DNA from: Echinicola soli | GTDB lineage: Bacteria > Bacteroidota > Bacteroidia > Cytophagales > Cyclobacteriaceae | Reading direction: 5' to 3' | Assembly: GCF_006575665.1 (NCBI RefSeq) | Contig: NZ_CP041253.1 | Span: 749,501 to 813,500, forward strand | Length of the DNA: 64,000 nucleotides | Shown: in pieces, positions 53,009 to 61,586 of the stretch | How positions within the stretch are numbered: position 1 is the first letter of the stretch | Layout of the letters: every line of letters begins with the position of its first letter | The notes under the pieces: model-generated | Seen by the model: only the letters and a program-made list of their open reading frames with translations | Told to the model about the DNA's origin: nothing | The model's database searches: none | Position numbers and translations under genes: made by a program

Positions 53009-54160
53009 TCAGTATAACTTTAACTGGGCATTGACCCATCTGTCGGGCACCTCTCCCCTTTGGGCAGTTTGGTAATCCTGATAGCTACAAGGGATAATGG
53101 TATCCCGTTCAAATTTCTCCTTGCTTGTCTGGGGCACCTCCATCCACCATTTAGCACTGAGTTTACTTTTGTAGAAAACAATCGTCGATGGCTTAGAATC
53201 CAACGAAACGGTGTATTTGGTATAATCGTTACTCTTAAAAGACAAACTGTCCTTGCGGTGGTAAAATCCTTCGATAAAATACCATACCATCGTAGCCATG
53301 ACAGAAGCTGTCTTGAACCTTCTATCGTCATAGGAAGGCTGGTAACCATAAACCCCCATGGAGCTGAGTTTCTCGTTCATTCCCGCAAACCAAGCAATTT
53401 GACAGGCCTCCTCCGCCGTCAACCCAAAAGGTTGCGCATCACAGGCTCCTGGTGCATCTGCAGATTGTATGGCGCAAACGTCAAAACTCAACAGGTCAGC
53501 ATTACGGATGAGAGGTTCCACCTCTTTAAAATTATCCCTTAGCTGTCCCAGCCTTACATGATCAAAATACAATTTTTCCATGACATTAACTAGGTCTCGA
53601 TCAGTCAAAAAACTTTGGTAAGCAAGCTGGGTATAATTAAACAAGAAATTGGGCTGGTGCAGGATAATGTCCTGGGAATGCACCTCAAAGGGCCGGCCCT
53701 CATCATCCATATCTATTTTGGCATCCACGGTAAGCATGCTGACCAATTTCTTCATCCCCTCATAAGAAAGGTACTGGCCAATATCCAAATCATGGGTACC
53801 ACCGATATAAATAGGAAGGATCTGTTTCTTCATCAACTCTTCCCCCACTGTCTTGATCCGAATATACGTTTCCTTAAGGTCCACACCGCTTCGGAGATTG
53901 CCCAAATCGGCTATTTTATAATGGGCCAAGCCGCGCTTAAGCTGAAAAAGACGTTTCCGTACTTCATGTGCCGCTTGATCAACGGACTCGGCATCATCCG
54001 TCCCACGCACCTCTTCCAGGCCAATGATCGCAATCTGTATTCCCTTTAAGTCAGGAAAAAGCTCACCGTGGTAATTGATATGCTTAAAGAAGGAATTGTG
54101 CGCATATTTATGTTGCGTAATTGATTCCGGAACAGGGTCAAAGAATAGCTTAAGATCCAT
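53009..54160 (-). CDS. Arginase/formimidoylglutamase-fold protein with altered metal motifs
   Basis: From the ATG at 54160 (a TTG at 54187 would add 9 residues) it has 383 residues. The ureohydrolase fold is evident: IAIIGLEEVRGTDD, the GGTHD loop (120-124), DAKID (146-150), and SFDVC with SADAPG (225-238). Canonical arginases carry GGDHS, DAHxD and SxDxD, so several manganese ligands are changed. Bacteroidota homologues are often called formimidoylglutamase, the last step of histidine degradation, but no hut gene is nearby. It begins an operon with a cytochrome-b5-like and a sugar-kinase gene. Confidence 0.8.
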   Translation of the reverse strand: MDLKLFFDPVPESITQHKYAHNSFFKHINYHGELFPDLKGIQIAIIGLEEVRGTDDAESVDQAAHEVRKRLFQLKRGLAHYKIADLGNLRSGVDLKETYIRIKTVGEELMKKQILPIYIGGTHDLDIGQYLSYEGMKKLVSMLTVDAKIDMDDEGRPFEVHSQDIILHQPNFLFNYTQLAYQSFLTDRDLVNVMEKLYFDHVRLGQLRDNFKEVEPLIRNADLLSFDVCAIQSADAPGACDAQPFGLTAEEACQIAWFAGMNEKLSSMGVYGYQPSYDDRRFKTASVMATMVWYFIEGFYHRKDSLSFKSNDYTKYTVSLDSKPSTIVFYKSKLSAKWWMEVPQTSKEKFERDTIIPCSYQDYQTAQRGEVPDRWVNAQLKLY

Positions 54161-54280
54161 AATTGATAGTTTAATGCCATCGGGCAATAAAATGATGGTC
54201 GCCCAATAAGATGGAAACTGTCCAAGCTCGGAAAAGCGGACTTTCCTTCAAAATTAAACAAAAAAGTCAAGGGGGGAATT

Positions 54281-54313
54281 AAAAAAGGCCCTGCATTTGC
54301 AGAGCCTTTTTCT
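54281..54313 (-). terminator. Terminator of nqrF
   Basis: On the minus strand AAGGCTCTGC / GCAGGGCCTT with a 4-base loop and one G-T pair, followed by a T-run. It begins just after the nqrF stop. Confidence 0.85.
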
Positions 54314-54314
54314 T

Positions 54315-55619
54315 TTAACCACCGAAGTCGTCAAATCTAATATTTTCCTTGGGAACACCCATGTCATCCAACAGCTTCAACACGGCTGAGTTCATCAACG
54401 GAGGTCCGCAGAGGTAATACTCTACCTCATCTGGTTCAGGATGGTCTTTCAGGTAATTATCATACAGTACCTGGTGGATAAAGCCCACATAACCATCTCC
54501 TTCCCTATCTTCCAAATCCTTCTTGATCTTCCAGTTATCTTCCGGAAGTGGCTCAGAAAGCCCGATATGGAACCTAAAGTTATCAAAGTCTTTTTCGATA
54601 TCCCTGAAGTGAGGAACGTAGAACAATTCTTTCTTGGATCTACCACCGTACCAGTAGGACACTTTTCTATTGGTCTTTTCAGTATGGAAAAGGTGGAAAA
54701 TGTGCGACCTCAACGGTGCCATACCTGCTCCACCACCGATATAGATCATTTCTCTTTCGGTAGGGTTGATGTGGAATTCCCCATAAGGTCCGGAAATCGT
54801 CACTTTATCACCTGGCTTACGAGAGAATACGTAAGAAGAGCATACACCAGGGTTTACATCCATCCATTTGTTATTTGCCCTGTCCCATGGTGGGGTCGCG
54901 ATACGAATGGTCAGCATGATGATGTTACCTTCTGCAGGGTGGTTGGCCATGGAGTAAGCACGGAAGAGCTCTTCATCATTCTTCATCACCAAATCCCACA
55001 GTCCAAACTTGTCCCAATCACTTTGGTAAACGTCGTCAGGGTGCTCCAGCTCAGGGTGAGGAGCGATGTCGATGTCCTTAAAGTTAACAGTAATTTCAGG
55101 AACGTCGATTTGAATATATCCACCGGATTCGAAATCCAAGTTTTCGCCTTCAGGAAGTTTTACCTTAAATTCCTTGATGAAGGTAGAAACGTTGTAGTTT
55201 GAAACCACTTCGCATTCCCACTTCTTAATACCAAAGATTTCTTCTGGAATACGGATTCTCATATCCTGCTTCACCTTCACCTGACAGGAAAGCCTCACGT
55301 TGCTTTGCTGCTCGGCTCTGCTAAGGTGCCCTACTTCGGTAGGCAGCACTTCTCCCCCGCCTTCTTCGACAGTACATTTGCACATCGCACATGTACCACC
55401 GCCTCCACAGGCAGAAGGAAGAAAGATTTTTTGGCCACCCAAGGTAGATAACAAGGTAGAACCCGCAGAAGCCACCACAGGGTTGGACTCATCTCCATTG
55501 ATAATAATGTTTACATCTCCCGATGCTACCAGCTTAGACTGTGCAAACAGCAGAATAAAAACAAGTAGCAATATGATCAAAGTAAATGCTACAATTGACG
55601 TAATAATTACTGAACTCAT
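54315..55619 (-). CDS. nqrF: Na+-translocating NADH:quinone reductase subunit F
   Basis: The NADH-oxidising subunit of the Nqr sodium pump, 434 residues. An N-terminal transmembrane helix (about 4-26) is followed by a 2Fe-2S ferredoxin domain (C71, C77, C80, C112; [10 protein letters not shown]). An FAD/NADH domain follows with [23 protein letters not shown] and YLCGPPLMN. nqrA-E are not in the 8 kb upstream in this window, so nqrF is either separated or the last gene of a rearranged cluster. It has its own -7 box and 5' hairpin. The sequence is intact and full-length. Confidence 0.95.
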   Translation of the reverse strand: MSSVIITSIVAFTLIILLLVFILLFAQSKLVASGDVNIIINGDESNPVVASAGSTLLSTLGGQKIFLPSACGGGGTCAMCKCTVEEGGGEVLPTEVGHLSRAEQQSNVRLSCQVKVKQDMRIRIPEEIFGIKKWECEVVSNYNVSTFIKEFKVKLPEGENLDFESGGYIQIDVPEITVNFKDIDIAPHPELEHPDDVYQSDWDKFGLWDLVMKNDEELFRAYSMANHPAEGNIIMLTIRIATPPWDRANNKWMDVNPGVCSSYVFSRKPGDKVTISGPYGEFHINPTEREMIYIGGGAGMAPLRSHIFHLFHTEKTNRKVSYWYGGRSKKELFYVPHFRDIEKDFDNFRFHIGLSEPLPEDNWKIKKDLEDREGDGYVGFIHQVLYDNYLKDHPEPDEVEYYLCGPPLMNSAVLKLLDDMGVPKENIRFDDFGG

Positions 55620-55653
55620 TTAATAAAGCTTTTTCTAGTTCTCTTTCAGTATA

Positions 55654-55684
55654 TAATGTGCCTTTCTAGAGGCACACAAATATA
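55654..55684 (-). promoter_or_regulatory. nqrF promoter with 5' hairpin
   Basis: TATATTTG on the minus strand (55684-55677) matches TAnnTTTG exactly; the -33 element is weak. Just downstream, GTGCCT-N6-AGGCAC can form a hairpin at the 5' end of the leader, near 55658-55675. Confidence 0.55.
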
Positions 55685-55747
55685 TTTATTATTCCCTAAA
55701 ATTGCCGTGTGATTGCATAAATTTTAAAGAGAATAATCCTGGTCCTG

Positions 55748-56590
55748 CTAATTCTTCAATAATCCCAGCAATGTAGACAGCCTGGACTTCAGCTGCCTTC
55801 TATCCACGATGAAATCCAAGAACCCATGCTCCAAAACAAACTCAGCACTTTGGAATCCCTTTGGAAGGTCTTTTCCGATTGTTTCGCGGATTACACGTGG
55901 CCCTGCAAAACCAATAAGCGCACCTGGTTCGGCGATATTAAAATCACCCAACATGGCATAAGAAGCCGTCACCCCGCCTGTAGTAGGATCCGTAAGCATG
56001 GAAATATAGGGGATCTTGGCCTCCGCCAATAGTGCCAGCTTCGCAGAAGTCTTCGCCATTTGCATTAAGCTAAAGCCGGCTTCCATCATTCTGGCTCCAC
56101 CTGACTTTGATATCATTAAAAATGGAATATTGTTTTTCAGGGAATGATCTATGGCCCGGGCGATTTTTTCACCTACCACGGATCCCATCGATCCACCAAT
56201 AAACCCAAAATCCATACATGCCACGACAATGTCCTGTCCGTCCAGCTTGCCCACTGCAGACCTCACAGCATCTTTCAGGCCGGTCTTGTTGATGGTCGCT
56301 TCAATTCGGGATGTATATGGCTTGCTGTCCACAAAATCCAAGGGGTCGCCAGAGATCATATTTTCATCAAGCTCTTGAAACTTATTGCCGTCAAACAATA
56401 TTTCAAAGTACTCCTTCGAGCCTATCTTTACGTGATAATCATCATCCGGACAAACATAAGCATTGCTTTTCAGCTCTCGGGTGTGAATGATATTTCCTTT
56501 GGGAGTTTTAAACCAGAGTCCATCTGGTGTGTCTTTTTTCTCCTTTGTTGAGGTCTTTATACCTGCGTCTTTTCTCTTAAACCAAGCCAT
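55748..56590 (-). CDS. accD: Acetyl-CoA carboxylase carboxyltransferase beta subunit without zinc ribbon
   Basis: It transfers carboxyl from biotin to acetyl-CoA in fatty-acid synthesis. The 280-residue chain has the crotonase fold ([38 protein letters not shown] named by its ends, [28 protein letters not shown]). The N-terminal zinc ribbon is degraded: the usual CxxC positions are T29 and G32, and CPxC has only C47 with D50 in place of the second Cys. A conserved [17 protein letters not shown] scaffold shows the domain is still there. I recall similar loss in other Cytophagales. It is on the same strand as nqrF, 128 bases upstream of it. Confidence 0.94.
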   Translation of the reverse strand: MAWFKRKDAGIKTSTKEKKDTPDGLWFKTPKGNIIHTRELKSNAYVCPDDDYHVKIGSKEYFEILFDGNKFQELDENMISGDPLDFVDSKPYTSRIEATINKTGLKDAVRSAVGKLDGQDIVVACMDFGFIGGSMGSVVGEKIARAIDHSLKNNIPFLMISKSGGARMMEAGFSLMQMAKTSAKLALLAEAKIPYISMLTDPTTGGVTASYAMLGDFNIAEPGALIGFAGPRVIRETIGKDLPKGFQSAEFVLEHGFLDFIVDRRQLKSRLSTLLGLLKN

Positions 56591-56693
56591 ATATGAAGTT
56601 TTAAGGCTGAAAATATCTTTTCAGGACTACAAATTTATAGGTAATATCCGGTAAATAAAACGAAATGTAGCATTCTCCTGAACTTGGCTCAAT

Positions 56694-57743
56694 TTAAGTA
56701 TTTTTTACTTCTTCCTGTTTGTCCATTAAAACACGGGCTTTTGGCAGGGAGCCGGGATATTTCTCTTGAATATAGGTAATCATTTGCTCCCTTACCAGGC
56801 AGCGCAAATCAAAAGCTGAAGGACTGTCCCTGGCACTCATAAGACAGCGTAACTCGACCGTTCTTTCCCTCACGTCGGTCACCTGGAGCACCTGTACCTT
56901 CCTGTCCCAGAGCGCGGTACCGTCCAGAATGTCCTTTAGTTTGGCCTTTAAGTCTGCCACCGGGATCGTATGGTCCACGTATAAGAATACTGTCCCCCAA
57001 ATATCAGCAGTATTCCGCGTCCAATTCTGAAAAGGCTTCTCCAAAAAATAATTGATAGGCAGCACCAACCTGCGCTGGTCCCAGATACAAACCACTACAT
57101 AGGTAAAATTAATCTCTTCGATTTTTCCCCATTCCCCTTCCACGACGACTACATCATCGATCCGAATAGGCTGGGTAAAGGCAATCTGGAAACCTGCCAG
57201 AAAGTTGGCAATGGACTTTTGTGCCGCCAGACCAATGATGATACCGGCTATCCCTGCGGAGGTCAGTAACCCTTGCCCAAACTTCTTAGCTTCGTCAAAG
57301 TGCATCATAATTGCCGAAAAGGCCACAATGACAATGATGGCTACTACTATTTTCTGGATGAACGTCACCTGCGTATACAAGGACCTCTCTCGAAGATTAT
57401 CCAGCTTGGCATAAGAATGGCTGTCCAAAAAAACATACTTCAACAACTTCAGCAAAGAAACCAAAATCCAGGCAAGGTTAATGATAAACAGGATCTGAAA
57501 AATCTTAAACTGGCTCAGATAAGCCCATCCATCTGGCGAAATATAGGGCTCTAGCAATGGAAAAAGCACAAAAAACAGTCCCCATTTTATGGAGTTGCTC
57601 ATTTGAGCCATGGCCTTTTCTCCGGCTGTTGAGCTAGGCTTATAAAAGATCCTGACCAACGGCTTAAAAACAAACCATAGCAGCAGGTGTGTCCCCACGA
57701 GCAACGCTAATCCAAACAAGACAAAATAGAGCTTGTCATTCAT
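56694..57743 (-). CDS. MscS-family mechanosensitive channel
   Basis: A 349-residue protein with about five transmembrane helices in the first 200 residues, ending in the pore helix (TSAGIAGIIIGLAAQKSIANFLAGFQIAF named by its ends, about 160-189). The cytoplasmic beta domain follows (EGEWGKIEEINFTYVVVCIWDQRRLVLPIN named by its ends). It releases solutes on hypo-osmotic shock. The N-terminal region has extra helices compared with E. coli MscS (286 residues). It is separated from the divergent CstA gene by 228 bases. Confidence 0.9.
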   Translation of the reverse strand: MNDKLYFVLFGLALLVGTHLLLWFVFKPLVRIFYKPSSTAGEKAMAQMSNSIKWGLFFVLFPLLEPYISPDGWAYLSQFKIFQILFIINLAWILVSLLKLLKYVFLDSHSYAKLDNLRERSLYTQVTFIQKIVVAIIVIVAFSAIMMHFDEAKKFGQGLLTSAGIAGIIIGLAAQKSIANFLAGFQIAFTQPIRIDDVVVVEGEWGKIEEINFTYVVVCIWDQRRLVLPINYFLEKPFQNWTRNTADIWGTVFLYVDHTIPVADLKAKLKDILDGTALWDRKVQVLQVTDVRERTVELRCLMSARDSPSAFDLRCLVREQMITYIQEKYPGSLPKARVLMDKQEEVKNT

Positions 57744-57971
57744 TTTTTAAAATGCTTTTGGTAAGAAATGAATAGGCAAGGTTATTGGGTTTGGCGTAAA
57801 CGGACCGGCTGGCCATTCTGTTAATCAACAGTTTTCGACTTTTAGAAACTTCACAAGTCAAAATAGTTTAATTACATTTGTCAGTTAAATGATAAATCAA
57901 AAAGATAGACCACAAACCAACTCAGTCACCACATAATATACAGACTACCAACCATAAATCCAAAGCTCTAC

Positions 57972-59606
57972 ATGACCCTGTCTTCTCTATTGCTCATCGC
58001 TGCCATCACACTCATCGCCGCTTATTTCATTTACGGGAAGTTTGTTTTCAAGAAACTGGACATCCGGAACGACCGTGTCACTCCTGCCCATAAACACCAA
58101 GATGGCGTGGATTATGAGCCCAGCCGGCCAATTGTGGTATTGGGACATCACTTTGCTTCCATCGCTGGTGCAGGCCCTATCGTGGGGCCTATCATTGCGG
58201 TGACTTTTGGGTGGATTCCTGCGGTGATCTGGATTTTGATTGGTGGAATTTTTTTCGGTGCGGTACATGACCTGGGCAGCATGGTAGCATCCTTGCGCAA
58301 TGAAGGAAAATCCATTGGTACCATAATCAAAAATTACATCGGACAAAGTGGTAAACAGCTCTTTATGTTGTTTAGTTTTTCCACACTGATTCTGGTGATC
58401 GCAGTCTTTGCGGATATTATTGCCAAAACATTTATCAATAACCCCGGTGTGGCTTCTGCATCGATACTTTTCATCCTCTTAGCGGTCGTTTTTGGACTGG
58501 TAAACAGATCCGTCGCCCATCGCAAAAGCCTATTTCTACTTACCTCAGTAATCGGAGTGGTACTAATGTATTATTTCGTTTACCTGGGGATGCAGCTGCC
58601 TTTTGAGCTGGATTACCAAATATGGCTCTATGTCCTTCTTGCCTATGCCTTTATCGCTTCCGTGACTCCTGTATCCTTATTGCTGCAGCCCCGTGATTAC
58701 CTGAACAGCTTTCTCCTTTATGGCCTGATTATCTTTGCAGTACTGGGGATTCTTTATGCCAACCCTGAAATAAAAATGGACAACCAAGTCCATATTGCCT
58801 CCGATAATCTTGGCTATTTGTTTCCAGTCCTGTTTGTCACCATCGCTTGTGGGGCTATCAGCGGCTTTCATAGCCTGGTGGCTTCTGGGACTACTTCCAA
58901 GCAAATCGACAAAGAAGGAGATGCTAAAATCGTAGGCTTTGGGGGCATGCTTATCGAATCCTTCCTGGCGATCATTTCTGTAGGTGCTGTGATCGTTCTG
59001 AGTCGCGAAGAATACGCTGCGACCCTTACCGCCAAAGGCCCCGTCACCATGTTTTCCGATGGACTGGGCGCAATGATGGCTACCTTGGGCATTCCAGAGG
59101 GACTGGCAGTAAGTTTTGTGGCCCTTACTGTCTCGGCCTTTGCCCTGACCACCCTTGACACCTGCACCCGTTTGGCACGGTTTACTTTTCAGGAGTACTT
59201 CGAGGGAGCAAAAGGACCAGTGGGAAAAACTTTTTCTTCAAATAGATATATAAGCACGAGCATTGTCGTTATTCTTTCTATACTTCTGATAAGCTCTGGA
59301 GGATTTACGACACTTTGGCCGATATTTGGCTCTGCCAATCAATTGCTTGCTGCCCTCGCCTTACTAGCTTTGGCAGTGTGGCTGATCAAAAAGAAAGTAA
59401 ACGCCACATTCGTCATCATCCCGATGTTTTTCATGTTTACCGTTACCCTCACCTCATTGGGAATATTTGCATGGAAAAATTTTCAGGACAAAGCTTATAT
59501 TCTATCCATAATAGCAGGAGGATTGTTTGTACTCTCTGTGGTGTTGGTCATCCTTGCCAAAAAAAGTTTGACTTCACAGTCCTCCCTTTCACCCTCCCAA
59601 AATTAG
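57972..59606 (+). CDS. CstA-family carbon starvation / peptide transporter
   Basis: A polytopic 544-residue protein with about 13-15 transmembrane helices, shorter than E. coli CstA (701). Conserved family strings are GHHFASIAGAGPIVGPIIA (near 53-71), FGAVHDLGSM, FHSLVASGTTSKQ and TTLDTCTRLARF. Members import pyruvate or peptides during starvation. The substrate here is not readable. No LytTR/BtsS regulatory pair is next to it. It ends 85 bases before the metalloprotease gene. Confidence 0.93.
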   Translation: MTLSSLLLIAAITLIAAYFIYGKFVFKKLDIRNDRVTPAHKHQDGVDYEPSRPIVVLGHHFASIAGAGPIVGPIIAVTFGWIPAVIWILIGGIFFGAVHDLGSMVASLRNEGKSIGTIIKNYIGQSGKQLFMLFSFSTLILVIAVFADIIAKTFINNPGVASASILFILLAVVFGLVNRSVAHRKSLFLLTSVIGVVLMYYFVYLGMQLPFELDYQIWLYVLLAYAFIASVTPVSLLLQPRDYLNSFLLYGLIIFAVLGILYANPEIKMDNQVHIASDNLGYLFPVLFVTIACGAISGFHSLVASGTTSKQIDKEGDAKIVGFGGMLIESFLAIISVGAVIVLSREEYAATLTAKGPVTMFSDGLGAMMATLGIPEGLAVSFVALTVSAFALTTLDTCTRLARFTFQEYFEGAKGPVGKTFSSNRYISTSIVVILSILLISSGGFTTLWPIFGSANQLLAALALLALAVWLIKKKVNATFVIIPMFFMFTVTLTSLGIFAWKNFQDKAYILSIIAGGLFVLSVVLVILAKKSLTSQSSLSPSQN

Positions 59607-59690
59607 CCACTGATGTTGCTGGCATTTTGGACTGAGTTTTGCATGGATTAATTATTGTTATTATTTTAAGGGAAATATTATACATACAAA

Positions 59691-60485
59691 ATGCATTTTA
59701 ATACCGGCAAAAAACAGTCACACATAAAGTATCCATGGATATTCATTTTGGGACTTTTACTGATCAGTACGTCCTGTTTTAAGGATAATGAAGTAGACGA
59801 GCGCGTACATAGTATCAAGGCGGCCAAACGTGCTCCCGGAATTTCTGCACACGAGATACTATCTTCCGATACTTACAAAAGCATTAAGCTGGAAATTCAC
59901 CATATGGAAGGTTATCCCCTCAGCCCATCCACTGCTTCTACCCTTATCAACTGGCTGGAAGGCTTGGTAAATAAGCCCTCGGGCATTCAGCTAGTCACTA
60001 AAGCCATTCCAGCGCTGGGCAAAGAAAAATACAGTGTACAGGAAGTCCGGGATATCGAAGATGAAAACAGGACAGCCTATAATACAGGCGATGAACTCGG
60101 AATGTATATTTTGGTGGTTGACGGCTATTTCGAAAAGGATACGGAAACGGAAGCCAGTCTTGGCTTTGCCCACCGAAATACATCCCTCGTTCTGTTGGGC
60201 AAACGCGTGGATGAAAACTCCAACCGCTTTGGCAAGCCTGACAAAGACCGTCTGGAAGCCACTGTGCTAGAGCACGAACTGGGCCATCTCCTTGGACTGG
60301 TAAACCTCGGCACAGAAATGACCCAAGGACATGAAGACAACGAAAACACCGGGCACTGCGACAATGAGGATTGCCTGATGTACTGGGCGGTGGAAACCAA
60401 CAATATCTTCAATACCCTTAATCAGCCCGTCCCGACCCTGGACGAGAATTGCCGCAATGACCTGAAGGCAAACGGGGGTAAATAA
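59691..60485 (+). CDS. Putative lipoprotein zinc metalloprotease (metzincin-like)
   Basis: A 264-residue exported lipoprotein, lipobox ending at C29 (LLLISTSC). The catalytic motif is LEHELGHLLGLVNLG: H195, E196 and H199 are the HExxH residues, and G202 is the metzincin glycine. The third ligand position in HExxHxxGxxN is N205 where metzincins have H or D. A Met-turn-like CLMYW follows (near 228). Bacteroidota homologues are annotated as membrane metalloproteases. A downstream H in TQGHEDN could serve as the third zinc ligand. Substrate unknown. No close partner gene. Confidence 0.7.
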   Translation: MHFNTGKKQSHIKYPWIFILGLLLISTSCFKDNEVDERVHSIKAAKRAPGISAHEILSSDTYKSIKLEIHHMEGYPLSPSTASTLINWLEGLVNKPSGIQLVTKAIPALGKEKYSVQEVRDIEDENRTAYNTGDELGMYILVVDGYFEKDTETEASLGFAHRNTSLVLLGKRVDENSNRFGKPDKDRLEATVLEHELGHLLGLVNLGTEMTQGHEDNENTGHCDNEDCLMYWAVETNNIFNTLNQPVPTLDENCRNDLKANGGK

Positions 60486-60707
60486 ATTACTAAAATATCT
60501 TGAGCAAGCCTTATTTATGCACAAAATGACTGTAGATTGTTTAGCTAAATGAGTTTACTATCGGCTTGAGGTTATGCTGCATCTATATCCACTTTAAAAA
60601 CCTTCATTTAGAGCCAGCCCGGCACTAAACGTAGCTTAAACCGGGAATCAATCCGGATCAAGCAATATTTCTGGGGGCGGAGAAGATTTATATTCATTTG
60701 GTATGTC

Positions 60708-60805
60708 GCCACGAAGTCGCCAAGACACGAAGTGTTTTGTAGGCGGATTCCAAATTTCATGGAAAACAAACAGCTTTGGGTCTTAGAATCTTTGTGGCAA
60801 AAAAA
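60708..60805 (+). repeat. Dispersed repeat B, copy 2
   Basis: 98 bases matching 14428-14525 with about 7 differences by eye and no indel. Confidence 0.85.
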
Positions 60806-60888
60806 CAAAAAAGAAATCCTTTTAAAATAAAGGGATTCATGCCCTCAACTTTTTCGCTTGCTTCCTTTTTAGCACATTTTGAGGACCA

Positions 60889-61186
60889 AACAATATTTCT
60901 GGAAGATGAGAGATTTCCAGGTGGTTTTGGTAAGCATATTTCTCTTTAATGTAGCAATAGGAATGTGTAGATTATAAAATCAGTATTAATCCGTCATTGC
61001 GAGGAGCTTGCGACGTGGCAATCCCGTATTAAGAAAACGAGATTGCTTCACTCCGTTGCTCTGCATTCGCAATGACGGTATTTTAAATCGCGTTTATTAT
61101 AAAAATCAGCGTAAATCTTATTAATCTGCATCATCTGCGTGCTATCGAAACCAACCCTAATCCCCCCAACTTTTCCGCTTGATCCA
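60889..61186 (+). repeat. Dispersed repeat A, copy 3 (interrupted)
   Basis: It matches copies 1 and 2 on both sides of an insertion of roughly 130 bases between AATAGGAATG and CAGCGTAAATCTT. The insertion contains the palindromic element 60991-61078 and two near copies of ATTATAAAATCAG. Confidence 0.8.
60991..61078. repeat. 88-bp palindromic element, MITE-like
   Basis: Ends are 12-bp perfect inverted repeats, CCGTCATTGCGA and TCGCAATGACGG. The interior includes GAGCTTGCGACGTGGCAATC, and GAGATTGCTTC also inverts. No ORF. It interrupts repeat A, which proves that it arrived after repeat A. The CGTCATTGCGAGGAG type is widespread as a short intergenic repeat in several bacterial phyla, by recall. 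Confidence 0.75.
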
Positions 61187-61245
61187 TCAATCCATCAAAC
61201 TGTTTTTACAGAAACCTGGGTTGATACTAACAATGCGGGGAATAA

Positions 61246-61273
61246 AGAAAAAGGAGCCCGATATGAGCTCCTC
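61246..61273 (-). terminator. Terminator of carB/DUF4834 operon
   Basis: AGGAGCTC / GGGCTCCT stem with an ATATC loop (one G-T pair) and a T-run on the minus strand. Confidence 0.82.
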
Positions 61274-61308
61274 TTCATTGTTTGTATGGAAATAAGGTGA
61301 AATCTTCG

Positions 61309-61563
61309 TCAGTCCTTCACCTCTTCATAATCTACGTATTCACCGCCTTTAATATCCTTGCTTCTTCTTTCGTCATAGGACTTGGGCACATAGTCCACAT
61401 GAATGTCTCCATTGTCGTTGGCCCTTCGTTGTGCTTGCTCCTGCTCCTTGGCCGCCTGGTTTACCTGCTGGGCAAAACGCGCCAACTTAGACCTTAGAAA
61501 ATAACGGACCAACTGCCCGAGCAACCACCCAACACCAAGAACTATTAAAAGAAATTTAATCAA
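61309..61563 (-). CDS. DUF4834 family small membrane protein
   Basis: 84 residues: an N-terminal transmembrane helix (about 3-22) and a charged cytoplasmic tail (FAQQVNQAAKEQEQAQRRA, YEEVKD end). Known as DUF4834 in Bacteroidota, function unknown. It starts 23 bases after carB on the same strand, so it is co-transcribed with carB and terminates at 61246. Confidence 0.82.
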   Translation of the reverse strand: MIKFLLIVLGVGWLLGQLVRYFLRSKLARFAQQVNQAAKEQEQAQRRANDNGDIHVDYVPKSYDERRSKDIKGGEYVDYEEVKD

Positions 61564-61586
61564 AACGATGTAATTTTTGTTGACAA

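Larger units (their letters stand above)
60486..61245. other. Long spacer with two repeat families and a nested palindromic element
   Basis: More than 750 bases with no credible gene. It holds repeat B copy 2 (60708-60805), its GGGATTCATGCCCTCAACTT tail (about 60832), repeat A copy 3 (60889-61186), and the 88-bp element 60991-61078 inside it. Confidence 0.75.

Noticed and set aside
14093..61186. Dispersed repeats considered as a CRISPR array.
   Set aside because: Copies are single, far apart, of different sizes and lack regular spacers; no cas genes in the window.
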